Assembly: GCA_903893625.1 (NCBI GenBank)
Contig: CAITND010000016.1
Span: forward strand, 1-64,000
DNA from: an uncultured Oscillatoriales cyanobacterium
Lineage (GTDB): Bacteria; Cyanobacteriota; Cyanobacteriia; Cyanobacteriales; Microcoleaceae
Length of the DNA stretch: 64,000 nucleotides
Direction of reading: 5' to 3'
Made by a program: the position numbers and the translations under genes. The notes under the pieces are model-generated. The model did no database searches, was not told the DNA's origin, and saw only the letters and a program-made list of their open reading frames with translations. Shown piece by piece: positions 9,135 through 17,600 of this stretch (its first letter is position 1; the number at the start of each line of letters is the position of its first letter).

Positions 9135-11357
9135 TTAAAGTGGAACGGGAACGGGGTTATAAAACACAATAGATTGAGGAGTTACCTGTGAATGACGGTT
9201 AGTATCATTTATACGAAGTTGCAAAGAAGCAGGTAAGTCATGTACATAGCTTTGAGCTACGTCTGTTGCAGTAAAAGTTGCTCCATCAGCGAGACTATAA
9301 GTGTTGATTTTCCTCATTTGGGTACGAGGAAAAGTAGAACTGTTAATACCATCACAAATAATCACATAGCCATTTCTCCTTGCCACAACATTTGAACCTT
9401 TAATTGACATGCCACAACTAGTTATCAGATGAATATCTATATTAGGAAGAGCCTGAACCGCATAAGCTTGCCCTCGACTACTAAGCCTTGCGCTCTCTAT
9501 ATTTTCTTGCTCACTCCAAAGGGTGGAAATAACTTTTAGTACTTCCATACCATGATCTAAGCAGACTTCTAGACCGAAGGTGATGTTGTCAATTCTAAAT
9601 ATATTTGCCTTGTTCTCTTTCCATGATCCAAGCAAATCTCCTGTGCTGTAGAGTGGGTTATTCCGAATTGCAAATGGATTTTCGAGCAACCCTACTTGAA
9701 CAGGAGCACCATCTATTCCTGATATTAGGCGTTTATGAACGTAGGTAAAAAGAGCTTCTCCGTCTCCACCTTTGATCACTGGTACTGTATTTAAGTAGGC
9801 CATGTCAGTGGGTGGATGGTCGTAAATAGACCCGCCAGAACCAGGAGGTGCACCAGGAAGGATTGCTCTTGTCCATCCGTCTCCACCTGGTAACATTGAG
9901 ACAATACTACCTGGAACAATGAGCCAGTTGGCTAATTCGGCATTCTCCTGAAACAAAACATGCAAACATTCCATAATATTCTGCATGGTGTTAAAAGAAT
10001 AAGAATAACCGAAATTTGCTGCTGCTGCTCTACTGGATTTGAAGTAGAACTCAGGTGCCAAGAATATTTTCAAGGTAGTAGCTCTTGAGTCTACTTCAGG
10101 TATTCCTTTTGCTGCCATCACGACATCATAGAATCTTTTGACTCTACGTCTCTCATCATCATCAGTCAGCATACCTCTTATTCTTCGATCAACTGGGCTG
10201 TCAGTGAGATCGTCACCACCATGGACAATTAATCCAAAAGTCGGAACTTTATAGGCTATGTACTGCACATGAGTGTATGTTTTTGGTGTATATACCTGAA
10301 CTCCTATGCCACTGCTACTTTCCTTTGACCACGACTTCTGCCACACTTCGCTCCGAGTTCCAATCACAAAAGTGTCTAGACGGTCTGTACCTCGTGCAAC
10401 GGCAGCGGGAGCAGAAATACAAGTCCCCCCCAGATTTTTCCAGTCGCTCCAGGTATCGTCTTGCATCGAGCGGAGATAGAGGTGGTTGTCTGTTCCGTCC
10501 ACATCAGTACTGATAGTAAACAAGTCCAAACGGTCTTCACCTCGAGAAGCTACTGCTACTCCATGAATGGCGGGGCCGCCCATCTTCTCCCAACCCGTCC
10601 ATTGATTACCGTAACCCCAGGCATGGTACACGTAGTTATCAATTCCCAGAGTAAAAATATCAATTCGATTCGGTTTCGAGTAAACAGCAGCCGGGGCACA
10701 GATGCTGGTCGAACTTTTCTCCCACTTCTTCTGTCCCTCTATTGTCAGGGGTTTCCAGCCATCCCATTTCTCCCCATCTCTCCAGTTGTGATATACAACG
10801 CTGTTAGTGCCTACAGTAAACAGATCAATGCGATCAGACCCCCAGGAGGTAGCAGTAACCCCGTGAATACAAACCGAGCCTTCTATTGCTTTCCAGTTAC
10901 TCCACTTCGTCCCATTCCGCCCCGCACGGTAAAGCTTTTTATCAAACCCAATGGCAAAAACATCGAGCCGATTTTTCCTCCAAGAGATGGCAGCCGGTTT
11001 ATAGGTAAACTTGCCTTCGGGCAATCTTTCCCAATCATTCCACTTTGTTCCATTCCAGCATTTGTGGTAGAGCCGACTGTCGATACCAATCGAGAAAATA
11101 TCGAGGCGGTCATTTCCCCAGGAGGTTACGGCTGGAGCTGAAAGACTCGTTCCACCCAAACTTTCCCAATTCGTCCACGTTCCGCTTATCTCCCCTGTAT
11201 CAGTAGGTGTAACGTCTCCCGTTGTGAGCCCATTCACCGAGGGCATCGGTCTGGGAACAGACGTACTTGTATCTCCAGATGATGATTCTTTAACACCTTC
11301 CGGATTCATGTCTCCACTGGGCATCTCACTATTTGTTCTTGTTCCAGTTACAACCAT
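9135..11357 (-). CDS. PLL-like beta-propeller fused to a nitrilase-superfamily hydrolase, MPSGDM N-terminus
   Basis: 740 residues with AGGAG ahead of the ATG. The N-terminal 55 residues are disordered and carry MPSGDM at 12-17. Residues about 59-340 hold about six repeats of a W-x-x-W ... PAV-SWG-x-x-R-x-D-x-F-x-x-G pattern, the DUF346/PLL-like lectin beta-propeller. From about 365 the protein reads as a carbon-nitrogen hydrolase with a Glu-Lys-Cys triad at E436 (APEFYF), K542 (YVHKRL) and C599 (GLEVCLDHG). Family knowledge: nitrilase-fold enzymes cleave nitriles or amides. The propeller probably binds glycans or another ligand and targets the enzyme. No signal peptide is seen. The substrate is unknown. 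Confidence 0.8.
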   Translation of the reverse strand: MVVTGTRTNSEMPSGDMNPEGVKESSSGDTSTSVPRPMPSVNGLTTGDVTPTDTGEISGTWTNWESLGGTSLSAPAVTSWGNDRLDIFSIGIDSRLYHKCWNGTKWNDWERLPEGKFTYKPAAISWRKNRLDVFAIGFDKKLYRAGRNGTKWSNWKAIEGSVCIHGVTATSWGSDRIDLFTVGTNSVVYHNWRDGEKWDGWKPLTIEGQKKWEKSSTSICAPAAVYSKPNRIDIFTLGIDNYVYHAWGYGNQWTGWEKMGGPAIHGVAVASRGEDRLDLFTISTDVDGTDNHLYLRSMQDDTWSDWKNLGGTCISAPAAVARGTDRLDTFVIGTRSEVWQKSWSKESSSGIGVQVYTPKTYTHVQYIAYKVPTFGLIVHGGDDLTDSPVDRRIRGMLTDDDERRRVKRFYDVVMAAKGIPEVDSRATTLKIFLAPEFYFKSSRAAAANFGYSYSFNTMQNIMECLHVLFQENAELANWLIVPGSIVSMLPGGDGWTRAILPGAPPGSGGSIYDHPPTDMAYLNTVPVIKGGDGEALFTYVHKRLISGIDGAPVQVGLLENPFAIRNNPLYSTGDLLGSWKENKANIFRIDNITFGLEVCLDHGMEVLKVISTLWSEQENIESARLSSRGQAYAVQALPNIDIHLITSCGMSIKGSNVVARRNGYVIICDGINSSTFPRTQMRKINTYSLADGATFTATDVAQSYVHDLPASLQLRINDTNRHSQVTPQSIVFYNPVPVPL

Positions 11358-11430
11358 GTTTATCTCCTTAATTAGTTACTTGATTACGACGTTGCTTTTG
11401 CTTGCCATCCAGTAGGTAAGCTTTCAAAAT

Positions 11431-11670
11431 TTATTGAATCTCTGAGTCAGGAGGAAGAATTTGTATCTCTCGAGATGGCTTAACTTGTGCCACTCCCTCA
11501 ATGTCGGAGACATCTGATACTTTACTGTCGTCCAGTGAGCCAGTGATAACGCCAACCGCTTCCATAGATTGGATATTGGTCATTCCAATGGATTCCAGGG
11601 TTTGGACGATCTCAGGCATTCGATCCAGATACTCCTCAGTGACCGACACTAATAAACTCACAGTTGTCAT
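11431..11670 (-). CDS. Small standalone I9-like subtilase propeptide/inhibitor
   Basis: 79 residues with GAGGAG upstream of the ATG, 17 bp downstream of the subtilase gene. The pattern VSLLVSVTEEYLDRMPEIVQ ... GVITGSL ... IEGVAQVKPSREIQILPP fits the beta-alpha-beta-beta-alpha-beta fold of subtilisin propeptides and I9 inhibitors, including the typical GV-x-x-V-x-P-x-R end. Family knowledge: such modules fold and then inhibit S8 proteases. A separate gene next to the protease suggests trans-acting inhibition or chaperoning, with cleavage of this protein as a possible activation step. The assignment is by fold pattern, not sequence identity. Confidence 0.65.
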   Translation of the reverse strand: MTTVSLLVSVTEEYLDRMPEIVQTLESIGMTNIQSMEAVGVITGSLDDSKVSDVSDIEGVAQVKPSREIQILPPDSEIQ

Positions 11671-11687
11671 TGCTTGGTTCTCCTCAC

Positions 11688-12923
11688 TTATAATTTAGGA
11701 GCCTGGATCAGTCCACTGCCCACATCCTTTGAATCTAGATCTTCGAGGCGTTCAGCATTGTTAGTCATTAGCTCCCATAAATCCTTTCCTCTAGTCCTTG
11801 TTTTCTGAGCGTATAGAGCCGCAATTCCAGCTACGTGCGGTGTTGCCATGCTGGTACCGCTAATCGTGTTATACCTTCGTTGATTCATGGGCCAACTGGA
11901 ATAGACATCCACTCCCGGACCTGCAATATCAACCTCTCCTGAGTTCTTAAAACTTTTTTCCCCATTAGAAAACCAAGCGATCTTGTAGAATTTATCAATT
12001 GCTCCCACTGCCAAAATGGAAGGACAATTACCCGGATAACTGACTGGATTAATAATTGCAGGCTTCAACTCACGCTGACTATCATTTCCTGCCGCAGCGA
12101 CAATCAAAGTCCCTCGCTGTAGAGCACGAGCGGCTATGTGTTCATAAATATCTGGATATTCCTGACCATGAGCTACAAGCCCTCCAATGGACATTGAAAC
12201 AATCTCACACCCTCGCTCTACAGCCCAATTAATTCCTTCAATAATTGAGCCATCATCTCCCTTACCATTATTGCCCAAAACTTTGCCAATATAAATTTCT
12301 GCTTCGTAAGCAACACCATATCCTATGCCATCCTTAAGGAGTCTTGGGCCACAAGCTGTACCTGTACAGTGCGTTCCGTGACCATGACCGTCTTGTACTT
12401 CCTGTCCGCCCACAAAAGACTTATAAATAATTTCCCTATTTTGAAAGTCAGGATGCTTCAAGTCAAAGCCTGTATCAAGAATAGCGACTTTAATGCCTTT
12501 GCCACTCAACTCAGACTTAATCACATTTGTCACCTTCAGCCCCCAAGTATAATTTGTTGTTAATTCTTTTTTCACACCTACTTTGGGATCAACTCCAATC
12601 ACTGTTTCCTCCGCCATCATCAGGATAGGAGAGCCATCATCAGAGCTGGCTCTGGCTAATTGAAGAATCGCGTTAAATTGATCTTTGTCAGGTCTAATGA
12701 CGGCAACACCTAGCTCAGAATACAAGCGATGATTCACTGATCCATTCCGTGCATCCTTAGTCGCAGCCAGTTGAATGTTTACTTCGTTGAGAATTTCCTT
12801 ACCTTTATCGACTTGTTGAGCATCAAATAAAACCAACATTCTACCTGTTTTCTGAGGTGGAGTGAATGTTGGCTCCATCTCATCCCCTGGCATACTTTTA
12901 GTGGATATGTCTTCTGTTCTCAT
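11688..12923 (-). CDS. S8 family subtilisin-like serine protease without signal peptide, MPGDEM N-terminus
   Basis: 411 residues from the ATG at 12923, chosen because it makes an ATGA overlap with the stop of the upstream gene. An ATG at 12962 would add 13 residues. Catalytic triad: D150 (VAILDTGFD), H182 (DGHGHGTHCTG) and S358 (GTSMATPHVAG), with N280 (AAGND) for the oxyanion hole. Residues about 25-110 look like an I9-type prodomain. Neither a Sec signal nor a Tat motif is present, so it probably acts in the cytoplasm or uses an unusual exit. MPGDEM lies at residues 11-16. The neighbouring 79-residue I9-like protein is a likely regulator. Confidence 0.9.
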   Translation of the reverse strand: MRTEDISTKSMPGDEMEPTFTPPQKTGRMLVLFDAQQVDKGKEILNEVNIQLAATKDARNGSVNHRLYSELGVAVIRPDKDQFNAILQLARASSDDGSPILMMAEETVIGVDPKVGVKKELTTNYTWGLKVTNVIKSELSGKGIKVAILDTGFDLKHPDFQNREIIYKSFVGGQEVQDGHGHGTHCTGTACGPRLLKDGIGYGVAYEAEIYIGKVLGNNGKGDDGSIIEGINWAVERGCEIVSMSIGGLVAHGQEYPDIYEHIAARALQRGTLIVAAAGNDSQRELKPAIINPVSYPGNCPSILAVGAIDKFYKIAWFSNGEKSFKNSGEVDIAGPGVDVYSSWPMNQRRYNTISGTSMATPHVAGIAALYAQKTRTRGKDLWELMTNNAERLEDLDSKDVGSGLIQAPKL

Positions 12924-14266
12924 TGTATTTTGTACTTTAAAAGTGCTTGATGAATCATCCATGCTACGTCAGCACGAGTTGCATCCTGGTTAAGAACCAA
13001 TTTTGAATTGGGTTGGGGAGCTATGAGATTATGAGTGACTGCAATATTCACTTGTTGCTTTGCCCAGCCAGGAATTTCACTTTCATCGCTGTCAGGTTGA
13101 GTCTTCATGCCATCATCAGCGTTTAAGCCTAACCCATTTACCAAAGAAACAATAACTTCAGTTCTTCGTATGTTGCGATTAGGTTGGAAGGTATTACCCG
13201 AATTAATTTCCCCCCTCTTTTCAGGGAATCCTACAAGAAACCCACTCCGATATGCTTGTTGAATCAAGTCCTTAGCCCAAAAATCGGATTTCACATCCGG
13301 GAAATTTTGAGATTTAAGCTTAAGATCGGGATTAAATGCCTGAACTAACATGGCAGCATATTGAGCGCGACTAATTTTGGCATCTGGCTGAAACGTACCG
13401 TCTGGAAAGCCTGTAATAATTCTTTTCATAGCTAATTCCTGAATAACGTTTTGTGCCCAATGATTTTTGATATCCCTGAAGGCTGGAAAAAAAGTTGTAT
13501 TTGGCTCTACAACGATAGTCACATTAGGTGGAACTACAAAAGGAAACACCTGATTGGTTGCTGCATAATCACCTGCTTGTAACCAAATTTTGTCCCCTGC
13601 CTGAGCCTCCTTAAGAGCCTGAGTAATTGTTGGAAAAGAAGTAACCTTATTTCTTTCAATACTGGCTATATTGGTATTGGGATTGACATAAATAGTTTTG
13701 TCACGACTTGAAGAAGAATTATACTTTATAAAGCCTAGTATAGCACCAAGTATGAGCAAAGTTCCTGTGATTATAAAACCAAACAAAACATATTTTTTAC
13801 CTATTAAAGTTTTAATAGGATTTTCTTTATTTTTAATTATTTCTCCATTGTTAATTTTATTATTAAAATTAGCAATAAAATTGCTGACCCCTACTGAATT
13901 TAGGTTGTCTATATTAGGTGGGCTGATTTCTCCGTCTTCCGTTTTTCCAGGAGGGTTAATGGAAGTTTTTCCTATGTCACGAGTAGTTCCTACTTTGGTA
14001 TTTTCTCCGGACTGAATTTGGCTAATTCCTAGATCTGTTGACCTATTGCTTTTACGATCTCCGTTAGAACATGGAACCTGTTTAGGATTCCAACATAGTG
14101 ACAAAGTATCGTCCCCATAACTTAATTTTATAATTTGAGGCATCTCAGGATATAAACCCTCAGTTATTCCATGATTCAATGAGTTTGTGTATACTTCTGA
14201 TCCTAGATCAGAAGTATACACAAACTCCATTTCGTCTTTAGGCATTGTGGGATAAAATTTAGGCAT
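12920..14266 (-). CDS. Membrane-anchored protein with DUF1565-like segment and three SLH domains, MPKDEM N-terminus
   Basis: 448 residues with AAGGAAA before the ATG, the first gene of the leftward cluster. MPKDEM occupies residues 8-13. Residues 1-158 are polar and probably cytoplasmic. One transmembrane helix spans about 159-180, preceded by lysines (KTLIGKKY), which implies N-in, C-out. Outside, a DUF1565-like stretch (TITQALKEAQAGDKIWLQAGDY, about 213-234) precedes three SLH repeats (about 265-445) of the kind that bind secondary cell-wall polymer. It could tether the system to the envelope. A 47-bp palindrome sits in codons 14-29. Confidence 0.8.
   Translation of the reverse strand: MPKFYPTMPKDEMEFVYTSDLGSEVYTNSLNHGITEGLYPEMPQIIKLSYGDDTLSLCWNPKQVPCSNGDRKSNRSTDLGISQIQSGENTKVGTTRDIGKTSINPPGKTEDGEISPPNIDNLNSVGVSNFIANFNNKINNGEIIKNKENPIKTLIGKKYVLFGFIITGTLLILGAILGFIKYNSSSSRDKTIYVNPNTNIASIERNKVTSFPTITQALKEAQAGDKIWLQAGDYAATNQVFPFVVPPNVTIVVEPNTTFFPAFRDIKNHWAQNVIQELAMKRIITGFPDGTFQPDAKISRAQYAAMLVQAFNPDLKLKSQNFPDVKSDFWAKDLIQQAYRSGFLVGFPEKRGEINSGNTFQPNRNIRRTEVIVSLVNGLGLNADDGMKTQPDSDESEIPGWAKQQVNIAVTHNLIAPQPNSKLVLNQDATRADVAWMIHQALLKYKIQ
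14181..14227. repeat. 47-bp inverted repeat with 22-bp perfect arms inside the SLH gene
   Basis: Left arm 14181-14202 and right arm 14206-14227 are exact reverse complements separated by only 3 nt. Both carry GTATAC-containing sequence (GTGTATAC / GTATACAC). The palindrome covers codons 14-29, immediately after the MPKDEM codons and within 90 nt of the start of the first gene of the cluster. Such a structure could act as an mRNA attenuator, an operator or a replication-slippage relic. It forces the repeated peptide VYTSDLGSEVYTN. Confidence 0.85.
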
Positions 14267-14653
14267 ACATTTCCTTCATTTAAAGCTAGTTTTGCTGTCT
14301 TTACAAAGCCTTTTCTAGAAATCTTTTCGATCCTAAATTTGAGTAATACCCTTAATTACTCTTCCCCGACTATCACCCTGAATTTCGATATTTCTCACCT
14401 TACAGGATCGCTGAACTCACCCAGCAGTTTCTGCATCACGGATTTCCCACAAATTTCAGCAGTCAACATTTGGATGAACAAACACATCTGCTTATAAGCA
14501 GGATTTAGGATTAAGCTCTGAAGGCTTTGAAACCCTGGTGATTAATAATCTATCCCAACTCCCCGATGCTGTCTTTACAGGAAAGTATGGACTTGTCAAG
14601 TATGGAAAGTATGGTTTAAGGTAGAGGCAGTTTTATACAGAGCGAGAAAATAG
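14267..14653. promoter_or_regulatory. Divergent intergenic region between the subtilase cluster and the STAND gene
   Basis: 387 bp separate two divergent starts, so both promoters must lie here. The STAND-proximal side carries three AAGTATGG copies (see 14571-14614). The cluster-proximal side has only an AAGGAAA ribosome site directly before the SLH ATG. I see no credible -35/-10 pair for either strand by eye, and no open frame that looks coding. Confidence 0.5.
14571..14614 (+). promoter_or_regulatory. GTCTTTACAG plus three AAGTATGG direct repeats upstream of the STAND gene
   Basis: GTCTTTACAG at 14571-14580 is followed by AAGTATGG at 14583-14590, 14598-14605 and 14607-14614, ending 39 nt before the ATG at 14654. 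The same decamer and two AAGTATGG copies recur at 18985-19025 ahead of a second, ruined STAND start. The recurrence suggests a conserved operator or promoter shared by this protein class. This is inference from two copies only. Confidence 0.55.
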
Positions 14654-17600
14654 ATGGAATTTGAGCAGGTAGTGGAAGTGGTCAACCATGCGATCGCTCC
14701 CAAAATTGCTAGAACGCTCACTGAGGTTGAAGTTGCTCTTTTGTTCGGTGCTTGGAATAACCTCACTTATGATCGCATTGCCGAGCGATCAGGTTATTCC
14801 ATCAACTATCTACAGCGCGACATAGGCCCCAAATTTTGGAAGCTTCTCAGTGAGGCATTGGGCCGTAAAGTCAACAAAACCAATCTGCGCGGCATTCTCA
14901 CTCATTTTGATACCCCAATCGCTACTCCCCAACCTCAAGTCCAACGGTCAATTGATTGGGGTGAGGCGCTCGATGTTTCCAATTTCCAAGGTCGATGTGA
15001 AGAGATTAAAACCCTGACCCAATGGATTATTCAAGACCGATGCCGACTCATTGCTTTGGTGGGAATGGGTGGCATCGGTAAAAGTACCTTAGCGGCTAAA
15101 GTCGCTCAACTCTTACAAGAACAATTTCAATTTGTGATTTGGCGATCGCTCCGCAACGCCCCACGCTTAGAGACATTGTTATCCGAACTGGTGCCTTTCG
15201 TTTCTAACCAGCAAGATCTCCAAGCTAAACCCGAACGACTCCTATACTGGCTGCAAACCCATCGCTGTTTAGTGATTTTGGATAATCAAGAAACGATTTT
15301 ACAAGCTGGCAATGTCGCAGGATACTACCAGCCAGATTTCACAGACTATGATGAATTATTGCAATTACTGGGAGAAGCCAGTCATCAGAGTTGTATTTTA
15401 CTTACCAGTCGTGAGAAACCCGCACAAGTTGCCATATCAGAAGACTTAAACGGAGCAGTGCGATCGCTCTCTCTCATCGGTTCCTGGGAAACCTCTCTTG
15501 CCTTAATGGACTCCAAACAACTCCGAGGAACCGATGCAGAAAAACGTCGCCTGTGTGAATTATATTGTTGTAATCCCCTCGCCCTAAAAATTGTTGCTGC
15601 CTCGATTCAGAGTTTGTTTGAAGGGAATATCAACTCTTTTTTGCAAGAAAATATATTAGTATTTAATGGAATTCATCGCTCATTAAATCGGCAATTTGAG
15701 CGATTGTCTCCTGTCGAACAAACTATTATGTATTGGTTGGCAATTAATCGAGAATGGACAACGATTGCGGAACTACAAGATGATATTGTACCTCCGATTT
15801 CACGGGCAACCCTATTAGAATCCCTAGAATCCTTAACGCGGCGCAGCTTAATTGAAAAGCTCTCCGGCGAGTATACCCTACAGCCCGTTGTTATGAAATA
15901 TGTTACAGACTGTTTAATTCAGCAACTTGTCACGGAACTGTTAACGGTTAAATTCTCATATTTTCATCGCTACGCCCTAATTAAAACAACAGTTTTAGAC
16001 TATATCCAAGACAGTCAAGTTCGATTAATTTTACAGCCCTTAATCCAAAAACTCCAAGACTCACTTTACAATTCTGACACCCTAGAGCCGCATCTGCAAT
16101 CGATTCTAACCGCATTACGCCACGCCTCCACTCCATTCTTTGACTACGGCGTCGGTAACTTCATCAATCTGTGCCTACACCTACAAATAGACTTGTCTGG
16201 ATTTGACTTTTCTCATTTAAAAATTCGCCATGCCGATTTCCGGGGGGCGACATTACACCACATTAATTTTCAATCTGCCCATTTTGCTCAATCCCTCTTT
16301 ACCCAACTATTTACGGGGGGAGTATGGGTGAAATTTAGCCCCGATGGGCGACGCTTTGCCATTGGAGATACGAACGGAGGACTGCATATTTGGCAGTTTA
16401 AACCGATGCAGCCCTTGATGAGAATCCAGGCGGGACAAGGCTGGATTCTGGCTGGCGACTGGAGTGCTGATGGCACAATGATAGTCTGTAGTGCCGAACA
16501 CAGAATTCTGCTTTGGGATACTCGCACGGGTCAATGCTTGCGAGAGTTTCAGGGATATCTGAAATGGATTTTTGCCTTGGCTTGGAGTCCCGATGGTCAA
16601 AAACTTGCTTGTGTAGGGCAAGATTCGTTCATCATGGTTTGGGATGTGGCAACGGGAACCTGTCTGACTAGCTTAGGCCCTAGCAAACCCGATGATGAGA
16701 ATTGTTGGGTTCATGATGTTGTATGGCTTGACAATGGGACTCTCTTGGCAACAGCCGACAACGATTGCACGATTAAACTCTGGGATATCGTTACAGGGGA
16801 GTGTATTCGGGTAATTCCGGCCCATGAGTATTGGACGTTAGCTTTAGCGTTACATCCGAATGGCAAAGTCCTCGCCAGCAGTGGAGCGGATAAAACCGTC
16901 AAACTGTGGGATTGGCAAACCGGAGAGTGTTTACAAGCAACCACCATCCAGGATTATCTCTATAGTCTGGAATGGAGTCCAGATGGTCATAGACTAGCCG
17001 GGGGAAGTCTCGCTCAAATCATGCCGATGTGGGATAGTTCTCTCAACTGTTTGCACGTGTTTCAGGGAGAACAGAGTTTGGTTTGGGCGATCGATTGGAG
17101 TCGAGATGGCAGTACCCTCGTCAGTGTATCCTTTGATCAAGTGATTAAATTCTGGAACCCTCAAACGGGTGAGTGTTTCAAAACATTGCGGGGCTATAGT
17201 AACTCCTGTTGGTATGTCCGGTGGAGCCAAGACGGAGTTCGGCTGTTGAGTAGTAACACGAACTATACAGTGCAACTGTGGGACAGCCAAACGGGTGAAT
17301 GTCTGCGGGTATTTCAGGGACATACCAAAGAAGTGTTATCGGTTGCCTGGAGTCCTGACGAACGCTTGATTGTGAGTGGTAGTGCAGATGGCAGCGTTCG
17401 GATTTGGGAGGTTCAGACTGGGCGATGCTTAAAGGTGTTATCAGGACATGAGAATTGGGTGCGGTCAGTCGCTTGGAGTCGGGATGGAAACTATGTCATT
17501 AGCGGCGGTAACGATCAAACCGTGAGGATCTGGGATGCTCACTCTGGGGAATGTTTATTAACCCTATCGGGTCATCATAACCAAGTGATGTCGGTTGTTG

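Noticed and set aside
10461-11141. 226-codon open frame on the plus strand opposite the propeller-nitrilase gene
   Set aside because: It mirrors the repeated W-x-x-W codons of the real gene and has no family resemblance or ribosome site.
8873-14245. MPSGEM-type motif as a RiPP leader or cyanobactin precursor signature
   Set aside because: The motif sits at the N-terminus of large folded proteins. No short precursor, cyclase, dehydratase or exporter is present.
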